Source of the DNA: Streptomyces mesophilus
GTDB lineage: Bacteria; Actinomycetota; Actinomycetes; Streptomycetales; Streptomycetaceae
Direction of reading: 5' to 3'
NCBI RefSeq assembly: GCF_011044995.1
Contig: NZ_JAAKZW010000005.1
Coordinates: 62,001 to 126,000, forward strand
DNA length: 64,000 nt
The position numbers and the translations under genes were made by a program. How positions within the stretch are numbered: the first letter of the stretch is position 1; each line of letters starts with the position of its first letter. Below the pieces are notes generated by a model, which saw only the letters and a list, made by a program, of their open reading frames with translations, was not told the DNA's origin and did not search any database. Below are positions 57,749 through 64,000 of this stretch, one piece after another.

Positions 57749-60616
57749 GTGTCCAGTTCTGTCCCCCCGCGGCCGACCCGTATCGCGATAGCCGGCGCGG
57801 CGATGGCCGGTGCGCTGGCGGTCTGCGTACCGACGCTGCCCGCTTACGCCGCCACTGGCCTGGTGGTCAACGGCGACTTCGAGCAGGTCTCCACCGACGG
57901 CTCCATCGTCGGCTGGCCGCAGAGCGAGAACCGGGGCACCGGACGGGCGACCGTAGTGGACGGCGCCGGTCCCGACGGCAGCCGCGCCCTCGCGCTCGAC
58001 CTCGGCGACCCGGGCGACAAGGCGGCGGTCGGACAGGACATCGCCGTCGCCGACAACACCCGCTTCCAGGCCTACCGGATCACCTTCGACGAGCGTGCCG
58101 TGGGACTGTCCGGCTACGGCGGCGACCTGTGGGCCCGCGGCTTCGGGCATGACGCCGTCGTCGGCCGGATCAGCGGTGACACGGGCTGGCGCAAGGCGAG
58201 CGCCGTCGTCCTCGCACGACCTGGGGCCAAGGCCGTCAATCTGCTGCTCGCCCTGGAACAGAGCACCGGTCGCATGCTGATCGACAACGTCAGGGTCGAG
58301 CGCATCGAGGGCAACGAGGTGGGCGCGAACGTCCAGCCGACCGGTGCCGTCCAGCTGACCTGGCACTTCGCCGCATTGGAAAACGCCCCGGCCGCATACG
58401 AAGTGCACCGCTCCACGCGGGCGGACTTCACCCCGGGGACGAAGACCCTGATCGACAGCGTGCCGAACGCGTGGACCGCCGAGGACGCCTCCGCCCGCCC
58501 CGGCACCGCGTACACCTACAAGGTCGTGGCACTCGCGGCGGACGGCAGCCGGCTCGCCACCACGTCGCCCGAGACGGTCCGCACGCCCGCCGCCTTCCTC
58601 GACGAGCAGCAGACGGATGTCCTCACGGCGACCGACACCGGCCGCGGCGCCCGACTGGCCTGGCGGCTGAAGGCGGGTACGAAGGGTGACGTGACGCTGT
58701 ACGCGGGCGGCCCCGAAGTCGCCGACGGCAAGCTGCGGCAGGCCCGCAGAGTCGGCACGCACGACGGAATCCGAGGCGGGATCACTCTGTCCGACGGACA
58801 CCTCAAGGAAGCCACCGGCTTCGCACTCACCGGCAGGGACGGCAAGGTCCTGGCCACCGCGCGGCTCGCCGACCTGCAGCACCCGCGGATGGGCGTCACC
58901 CCGGACAAGCTCACGAACATCCGTGCCGCGATCCAGCAGAGCGGCACCCCCAAGTCGACCTACGACAGCCTCGTGAACCGCGTCGCCAAGGGCCTGCCCG
59001 CCTACAACTACCGCCCGGGCGAGGCACAGGCGTCCTTGGCGCACGACGCGGCTCTGCTCCACCAGGTCAGCCAGGACCCGGCGTACGCACAGACCGCCTA
59101 TGACGCGGTCATCGAGTCGGGCCGGACCATGCCGTTCATCAACGGCACCGCCTACGCCGGGGCCGCGCCTCTGGAGACGGCCAACGCGGCGGTGAACCTG
59201 GCCACCGCCTACGACTGGGCCTACCCGGCCTGGACCGACGAGCAGCGCACCGAGGCGCAGAAGGTGCTGCAGCGTGTGGCGGCCTACCTGGAGGTCTCCT
59301 ACCATCCGAACTTCGACCTGCCGGCCAAGCAGAGCAACTGGACCGCGGTCGTGCGCGGCGCCGAGCTGGCGCTGCGGCTGGCCGTGCGCGGCGACGGACC
59401 GTTCGACCTCCAGGAGTACCGGATCCCGGTCCTTCTGGACGCGATGGGCCGCCACCTGGACACCGCGTACTCCGACCAGGGCTGGGACCAGGAGGGGATC
59501 GACTACTTCGGCTACGGCCTCGGTGTCGGCGGTCCCGGCATCACCGGTTCCATCGACGCGGGCATCGGCGCGCTGAAGGCGAAGTGGCAGCGGCCCGCGT
59601 TCGCCAACCTGGTCCTGCACAGCGCCTCCGCACAGGCCGACAACGCCCGGCTGCAGTGGGGTGTCGGCACACCCAACGGTCAAGTGCCCATCCCTGGCCT
59701 GATCTTCACCCAGGTGCCGGCCGATCAGCGCGCCGCGTGGCTGTGGCAGTACGAGAGGACGGTCGGCGGCTCGGGCGGAACGTACGGGCTGCTCAACTAC
59801 CCGTACGGCGTTGCCCCGCAGGATCCCGACGAAGCTCCCACCGCGGTACGTGAGGCACTCCTCGACGACCACGGCGGCTCGTACCTCTTCCGCAACCGTT
59901 ACCAGGACAAGGACGACGTCCTGGTCGGCGCCCAGAACCGCAACGACAGCCACATCGGCTGGGGCGGCTTCGACACCTTCGCCCTCTCGCTGATCGGCCA
60001 GGACGTGACCTGGGCGCGGGGGCCCGCGAAGGACTACGCCAAGCGGGAGTTGTTCTCCAAGCCGCTGATCGACGGCTTCCCGGAGAAGCGCAGCACGGAC
60101 TCGGTCGCGGGCAAGGGCCGGACCCTGGAGTCACGGGCGTACGAGGGCCAGGGCGGCGGCTTCGTGTCGCTCGACGGGCACCTGAACTACGAGGTGACGC
60201 AGGCCCGACGGGATCTCGCGGTCGATCTGCGGCCGGTCGGCGGCGCGGACGCGGTGATCGCCGTCCACGACTCCTTCGCGGACGCGACGACGCACCAGTA
60301 CACGTGGCAGCTCGCCCCCGAGTCCGGCACGGCGATCACCTTCGGAGTGACCGAGAGCGGAGCGCAGACCTTCCTGTTCCAAAAGGGTGACGGCTACCTC
60401 AAGGGCTGGGTCCTCGCCCCCGATGGGGCTCAACTCTCCGTTGACAAGGGCGCGTTCAAGGTGACCAGGAACGGCACGACGGCCGACTTCAAGATCGTGC
60501 TCGCCGTCGGCAAGGGCACTCCTCCCGTCGCCACCGCCGACGGGGACGTCCTGACGATCGACGGCACGTCGTACAACCTCGCCGACCTGGTCAGCCACCG
60601 GCCCGCCGAGGGCTGA
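57749..60616 (+). CDS. Secreted heparinase II/III-like polysaccharide-degrading enzyme
   Basis: 955 residues from GTG 57749 (GGAGGAAC upstream). A signal peptide (IAGAAMAGALAVCVPTL) is followed by a carbohydrate-binding-like domain starting LVVNGDFEQVSTDG, a fibronectin-III-like domain (AYEVHRSTRADFTPG), an alpha/alpha-barrel region (about 390-640, with KQSNWTAVVRGAELALRLAV and YGYGLGVGGPG-like text) and a C-terminal beta-sandwich with SYLFRNRYQDKDDVLVGAQN and HIGWGGFDTF. The order fits heparinase II/III-type polysaccharide lyases. It probably makes the oligosaccharides that the upstream importer takes in. The exact PL family is unsure. Confidence 0.75.
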   Translation: MSSSVPPRPTRIAIAGAAMAGALAVCVPTLPAYAATGLVVNGDFEQVSTDGSIVGWPQSENRGTGRATVVDGAGPDGSRALALDLGDPGDKAAVGQDIAVADNTRFQAYRITFDERAVGLSGYGGDLWARGFGHDAVVGRISGDTGWRKASAVVLARPGAKAVNLLLALEQSTGRMLIDNVRVERIEGNEVGANVQPTGAVQLTWHFAALENAPAAYEVHRSTRADFTPGTKTLIDSVPNAWTAEDASARPGTAYTYKVVALAADGSRLATTSPETVRTPAAFLDEQQTDVLTATDTGRGARLAWRLKAGTKGDVTLYAGGPEVADGKLRQARRVGTHDGIRGGITLSDGHLKEATGFALTGRDGKVLATARLADLQHPRMGVTPDKLTNIRAAIQQSGTPKSTYDSLVNRVAKGLPAYNYRPGEAQASLAHDAALLHQVSQDPAYAQTAYDAVIESGRTMPFINGTAYAGAAPLETANAAVNLATAYDWAYPAWTDEQRTEAQKVLQRVAAYLEVSYHPNFDLPAKQSNWTAVVRGAELALRLAVRGDGPFDLQEYRIPVLLDAMGRHLDTAYSDQGWDQEGIDYFGYGLGVGGPGITGSIDAGIGALKAKWQRPAFANLVLHSASAQADNARLQWGVGTPNGQVPIPGLIFTQVPADQRAAWLWQYERTVGGSGGTYGLLNYPYGVAPQDPDEAPTAVREALLDDHGGSYLFRNRYQDKDDVLVGAQNRNDSHIGWGGFDTFALSLIGQDVTWARGPAKDYAKRELFSKPLIDGFPEKRSTDSVAGKGRTLESRAYEGQGGGFVSLDGHLNYEVTQARRDLAVDLRPVGGADAVIAVHDSFADATTHQYTWQLAPESGTAITFGVTESGAQTFLFQKGDGYLKGWVLAPDGAQLSVDKGAFKVTRNGTTADFKIVLAVGKGTPPVATADGDVLTIDGTSYNLADLVSHRPAEG

Positions 60617-60625
60617 CCCAAGACC

Positions 60626-60666
60626 CCGTGGGAGTCGTCGGTTGCGGAAGCCGACGACTCCCACGG
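60626..60666 (+). terminator. Perfect 16-bp hairpin terminator
   Basis: CCGTGGGAGTCGTCGG (60626-60641) pairs fully with 60651-60666 around a 9-nt loop, right behind the heparinase-like gene. It separates it from the next gene on the same strand. Confidence 0.9.
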
Positions 60667-60733
60667 TCACGGATGCACGCCACGGGTCACGGGATCCATG
60701 CCGCGGACCCACCCCCACTCACAAGGAGACACA

Positions 60734-61930
60734 GTGCAAAGACGCATGCTCTCCCCTGCCTCCCGGCTCCTGCGCCGCGCGGTGGTTCTCGTCTCGGGCA
60801 TCGCCTTGGCGGCCATGACGGTCACCGCCACCGCGGACACCAGGAACGCGGATACGGCCGCCCCACAGGCCACCGCACAAGCCGCCGCGTTCCCGGTGTT
60901 CCTCAACGAACGCGGCACGAACCGCCCCACCTTGGAGCAGTACGGCACAACGACACGTTCCACCGTCGTCTACGACGTCTTCGCCTTCACCTGCACCACC
61001 ACCGCCTGCTACTCCAACGGCGGCGCCCTGCCGTCGCAGGCCACCTATGAGGCGAAGGTCAAGGAGTACATGGGCGCAAACCAGTTCGGCGGCGCCGCAA
61101 CGGCCCCCGTCGTCCTCGACTTCGAGGCCATCGAGCTCACCCAGGTCCCGACCGGTCAGGCAGCGACCAACGCGTACAACCTCTGGCGCCAGCTGCTGAC
61201 CTGGACGCGCAACGCCGCCCCGCAGGCCCCGATCTGCCACTACGGCTACGACTGGGAGACCCGCAACCAGGACCTCATCAAGCAGCTCCACACGGACAAC
61301 CTGCTCAACTGCTTCGCCCCGCGCGCCTACTTCTACGACAACTGGACGCTCGCCGACTGGGACAGCCACCTCGACCGGGCCGTCGCCCGCGACCGCGCGA
61401 TGGCGCCGACCCACCCCATCTACCCGTACGTGAGCCCGACCGCGTTCAACTCCGAGAGCTATGTGCCCGGCACCACCTGGGCCCACATGTTCGCGGCGGT
61501 CAAGGCGAAGACGGACGGCGTCGTCATCTGGGAGCCGAGCGTCCGCGACGCGAACGCCTGCCCCTGGCTGTCCCAGCACAGCTACGAGATGGGCGTCATC
61601 ACGGGTACGGGCAGCAGCGGTCCGCTCAAGGCCACGGCGACGCTGCCGAGCGGAACCTGCGTCGTGAACCGCGGCACCACCACGAACGTCCCGGTGACGA
61701 TCACCAACACCTCGGCCGGCACCACCGCGGCCACCCAGATGCAGAGCTTCACCGGAACCTCCGGCTTCTCCGGGAGCTGGAAGTACTGGAACGTGCCCGC
61801 CCTTGCCCCCGGCGCGACTTGGAGCACGGAACTGCCCCTGACGATCGCCTCCACCCAGACCGCGGGCACCGCGCTGCTGCATCTGCGCACCGGTCTGAGC
61901 GACACCCGCTGGGCCGTAATCGTGAAGTGA
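60734..61930 (+). CDS. Secreted TIM-barrel-like protein, possible glycoside hydrolase
   Basis: 398 residues from GTG 60734 (AAGGAG 7 nt upstream). The signal peptide (VVLVSGIALAAMTVTATA) precedes a barrel-like domain of about 270 residues with APVVLDFEAIELTQVP, ICHYGYDWETRN, FAPRAYFYDNW and TDGVVIWEPS. The acidic LDFE strand suits a catalytic acid, as in GH56-like or related hydrolases, but I cannot name the family. A C-terminal beta domain (VPVTITNTSAGTTAATQMQS) resembles an NEW3-type stalk. Its place between the heparinase-like gene and a fucosidase suggests a role in the same polysaccharide pathway. Confidence 0.7.
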   Translation: MQRRMLSPASRLLRRAVVLVSGIALAAMTVTATADTRNADTAAPQATAQAAAFPVFLNERGTNRPTLEQYGTTTRSTVVYDVFAFTCTTTACYSNGGALPSQATYEAKVKEYMGANQFGGAATAPVVLDFEAIELTQVPTGQAATNAYNLWRQLLTWTRNAAPQAPICHYGYDWETRNQDLIKQLHTDNLLNCFAPRAYFYDNWTLADWDSHLDRAVARDRAMAPTHPIYPYVSPTAFNSESYVPGTTWAHMFAAVKAKTDGVVIWEPSVRDANACPWLSQHSYEMGVITGTGSSGPLKATATLPSGTCVVNRGTTTNVPVTITNTSAGTTAATQMQSFTGTSGFSGSWKYWNVPALAPGATWSTELPLTIASTQTAGTALLHLRTGLSDTRWAVIVK

Positions 61931-61956
61931 CGATGCCCGGTGGGTTGTGCCCACTC

Positions 61957-61992
61957 GCAGGACCTGACCTTCGCGCGAAGGTCAGGTCCTGC
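61957..61992. terminator. 36-bp perfect palindrome, bidirectional terminator
   Basis: A fully symmetric sequence with left arm GCAGGACCTGACCTTCG and a CG centre. It lies between the convergent secreted-protein and fucosidase genes and overlaps the last three codons and stop of the fucosidase. Confidence 0.85.
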
Positions 61993-63253
61993 CCGTGCCC
62001 CGGTACACATCGAGCTCGCCCGCGAGTTCCACGGCCAGCACCGTTGCGTACGGGTCGACGTCGGCTGCTTGTGGTGCGTCGATCCACAGCAGACCCGGGA
62101 CCTCGTGGAGTCCGCCCGTGACGTGGTGCGCGAGTCCGGTGCCCGTGCCCAGGACGGTGATCTTCTCGACCGGGGTGCGCAGGCCCCGTATGCCGATCGT
62201 CTCGCGCGGGGCGTCGAAGCAGGTCAGGTACAAGGTGCGGCGGTCCGCCGAGAGCGTGCTCGGACCGTAGTGGTGCCCTGCGGGCAGGCCGGCCACCGTG
62301 CCGTACACCGCCTGGCTGTGGCGCGCGATCCAGTCGCCCAGACCCTCCAGACGCTGCGACTGCTCGGGTGTGATCGTGCCGTCCTCGCGCGGGCCGACGG
62401 CGAGCAGCAGATTGCCGCCCATGCCGATCGTCTCGGCGAAGATGCGCACCAGTTGGCGTACCGACTTGTGGTTGTCGTCCCTGTGCTGGAAGCCCCAGGA
62501 GTCGTTGACGGTCAGGCACAACTCCCAAGGGCCGTCGGGGGCTTCGACAGGTACGCCCTGCTCAGGAGTCGCATAGTCGCCGTAGCTGAGCATGCGGGCG
62601 TTGAGGATCGTTTCGGGGTTGCCCGCGAGGATCTGCTCGGACAGTTCCCGCATCCGCCACTGTTCCTCGCTGCGCTCCCACTCGCCGTCGAACCAGAGCA
62701 GGTCGGGGCGGTAGCGGGAGACGAGTTCGCCGACCTGGGCGTCCCGGTAGGCGACGTAGCGCGCCCAGGCCTCAAGGTCCTCGACACCGCCCTCGGGGGT
62801 GACGAAACGGTTGGTCCGTACGTCGTCGTTGGGGGCGTCCGGGTGGACCACGCTCGCGTAGTCGGGGTGGTTCCAGTCGGAGTGCGAGTAGTACAGGCCG
62901 ACCTTGAGGCCTTGTTCGCGCAGGGCCTCGGCATACGGGCCGACGAGATCGCGTCCCGCCGGGGTGCGCTCGACGACGTTCAGCGAGGAGTGCGCAGTGT
63001 CCCAGAGAGCCACACCGTCGTGGTGGCGGGCGGTCAGCACCGCGTATTTCGCACCGGCGCGGGCGAACAGCGCGGCCCACGCCTTCGGGTCGTAGGCGGA
63101 GGCGGTGAAGCCGTCGAGCTGCTTCATGTACTGCTCGTGCGGCACATCACCGGAGTAGAAGGACCAGGACTCGGCTACGCCGTCGACGGCGTAGATCCCA
63201 TAGTGGAGGAAGATTCCCAACTTCGCGTCGGAGAACCAGGGTTGCATCGGCAT
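61982..63253 (-). CDS. Alpha-L-fucosidase, GH29 (second copy)
   Basis: A 423-residue paralogue of the GH29 enzyme at 50892-52163, of the same length and colinear (WFSDAKLGIFLHYGIYAV, TARHHDGVALWDT, YYSHSDWNHPDY, nucleophile Asp189 in PDLLWFDGEWE). Identity is roughly 65% by eye, so the duplication is old. There is no signal peptide. Start M1 (63253) or M3 (63247); GAGG is better spaced for M3. The pair frames the importer locus on both sides. No TTCGATC operator is seen before this copy. Confidence 0.92.
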   Translation of the reverse strand: MPMQPWFSDAKLGIFLHYGIYAVDGVAESWSFYSGDVPHEQYMKQLDGFTASAYDPKAWAALFARAGAKYAVLTARHHDGVALWDTAHSSLNVVERTPAGRDLVGPYAEALREQGLKVGLYYSHSDWNHPDYASVVHPDAPNDDVRTNRFVTPEGGVEDLEAWARYVAYRDAQVGELVSRYRPDLLWFDGEWERSEEQWRMRELSEQILAGNPETILNARMLSYGDYATPEQGVPVEAPDGPWELCLTVNDSWGFQHRDDNHKSVRQLVRIFAETIGMGGNLLLAVGPREDGTITPEQSQRLEGLGDWIARHSQAVYGTVAGLPAGHHYGPSTLSADRRTLYLTCFDAPRETIGIRGLRTPVEKITVLGTGTGLAHHVTGGLHEVPGLLWIDAPQAADVDPYATVLAVELAGELDVYRGTGRT

Positions 63254-63331
63254 GCCTCGACGCTAGGCGTTCGCGGGCATACGGCGCGTGGGACAGGTTC
63301 ACCTTCACTGGTCGGTTTTCACCACTTCGCG

Positions 63332-63904
63332 TTAGACCTCGTACGAGCCGACCAGGCGGGCGAGTTGCCGGCCCGCCACAAGCAGGGGCTCCTCGCTGCG
63401 GTTGACCTGGGCGGTGACTTCGGCGCCTTCCAGGGCGCAGATGACCATGGTCCCCAGTTCCCGTGCGCTCTCGGCGGGGAAGCCGCACCGCAGCAGCTTG
63501 TCGGCGACCAACTGCTCCCAGCCGCGCAGCGCGTCGGCGCACGCCTGCTGGATCTCCGAGTCGGTGCCGAGCGTCTCCAGGGCAGCCGCCGTGACGGGGC
63601 AGCCGTCGGTCCAGCCCGACTCCCGTAGTTCATCGGCGAGTTGCCGCGCGCAGGCCGTCACCGCCTCCGCCGGGTCCTCCTCGCTGTCCAGCGCCTTGCG
63701 CAGCAGCGCCGAGAACTCCTCGGTGCTGTGCCGGATCGCGGCGACGGCGACGGTCTCCTTGCCGCCCGGGAAGAAGTGGTAGACGGAGCCGAGGGTGGCC
63801 TGCGCCTCCTGGGCGATCTGCTTGATTCCCGTGCCCACATAGCCCTGCCGCTGCAGGAGACGTGCGGCTGCGACGACGATCCGGTCCCGAGTGCTGGTCT
63901 GCAT
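63332..63904 (-). CDS. TetR-family transcriptional regulator (LmrA/YxaF type)
   Basis: 190 residues from ATG 63904 (an ATG 7 codons upstream has no ribosome site). The helix-turn-helix is clear: RIVVAAARLLQRQGYVGTGI, KQIAQEAQATLGSVYHFFPG. The C-terminal domain has GCPVTAAALETLGTDSEIQQ, typical of the LmrA/YxaF group that senses flavonoids or lipophilic drugs. Two operator-like direct repeats lie in the divergent promoter region at 63930-63992. The target gene begins just beyond the window. Confidence 0.92.
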   Translation of the reverse strand: MQTSTRDRIVVAAARLLQRQGYVGTGIKQIAQEAQATLGSVYHFFPGGKETVAVAAIRHSTEEFSALLRKALDSEEDPAEAVTACARQLADELRESGWTDGCPVTAAALETLGTDSEIQQACADALRGWEQLVADKLLRCGFPAESARELGTMVICALEGAEVTAQVNRSEEPLLVAGRQLARLVGSYEV

Positions 63905-63929
63905 GCCACCACCGTAGCCGCTCATTGAG

Positions 63930-63992
63930 TAGAGCGTTCGTTTTAGAGCTGTGCTACGTTCTCATCACGCTCTGAATAGAGCGATCGTTTTA
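63930..63992. promoter_or_regulatory. Two TAGAGCG-TCGTTTTA operator-like repeats
   Basis: TAGAGCGTTCGTTTTA (63930-63945) and TAGAGCGATCGTTTTA (63977-63992) differ at one base and are 47 bp apart. Each is a partial palindrome like LmrA/YxaF-type operators. TGAGGGG at 63994-64000 looks like the ribosome site of a + strand gene whose start is outside the window. Confidence 0.65.
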
Positions 63993-64000
63993 GTGAGGGG

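Noticed and set aside
50892..63253. Recent duplication or composite transposon bounded by the two fucosidase genes
   Set aside because: Both copies are on the same strand and clearly diverged, and no transposase or terminal repeats flank them.

Overview
The window is high-GC actinobacterial DNA (about 70% G+C by eye, strong GC bias at third codon positions, many GTG starts, GGAGG-type ribosome sites, Tat and lipoprotein signals). Gene content and protein style point to a Streptomyces, probably an accessory part of the chromosome. I see no rRNA, tRNA, CRISPR array, prophage or antibiotic assembly line.

Layout. 1-13.5 kb: the end of an unknown gene, a Tat-exported phosphatase-like enzyme, an operon joining an ABC-2 exporter to a two-component system, a nitrilase-family enzyme, a TetR regulator with its operator, a RibD-like reductase, a HAD pseudogene, a DUF402 enzyme, an NfeD/SPFH membrane pair, a SnoaL protein, an isochorismatase-like protein, and a CYP102-like P450 broken by one in-frame TAG. 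13.5-25.7 kb: small stress and repair-type enzymes (glyoxalase fold, DinB, macro domain), an LCP cell-wall ligase, an APH(6)-like kinase, a quinone oxidoreductase behind a SoxR-type box, secreted proteins, two SDRs with a flavodoxin-like reductase, and a NUDIX enzyme. 25.8-32.3 kb: a secreted PL8 lyase, a luciferase-like oxidoreductase, an orphan CoA-transferase subunit and a Na+/H+ antiporter.

32.4-42.6 kb looks like one polysaccharide-utilisation locus: two secreted PL14-like lyases (one with CBM6), a sugar isomerase-fold protein, a Gfo/Idh/MocA dehydrogenase, an ABC sugar importer, a GntR/LacI hybrid regulator and a divergent enolase-superfamily enzyme. The likely substrate is a uronic-acid polymer. 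50.9-63.3 kb is a second such locus: two GH29 fucosidases, a DeoR/LacI hybrid regulator, an ABC importer with binding protein, a 955-residue heparinase II/III-like enzyme and a secreted TIM-barrel-like protein. TTCGATC palindromes sit in front of both transcription directions.

42.6-50.9 kb holds a nitrate transporter, a TnpB-only IS605-type element, an epimerase, an AraC regulator, a secreted PGBD-like protein, an epoxide hydrolase and a CGNR regulator. The most striking feature is here. The TnpB element (about 44857-46238) is inserted inside the start codon of the epimerase gene. Joining the flanks restores a ribosome site, ATG and the conserved Rossmann N-terminus. The guide predicted for its right-end RNA is therefore the first codons of the interrupted gene.

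Signs of decay (nonsense P450, internally deleted HAD gene, frameshifted DinB gene, dehydrogenase fragment) are scattered between intact genes.
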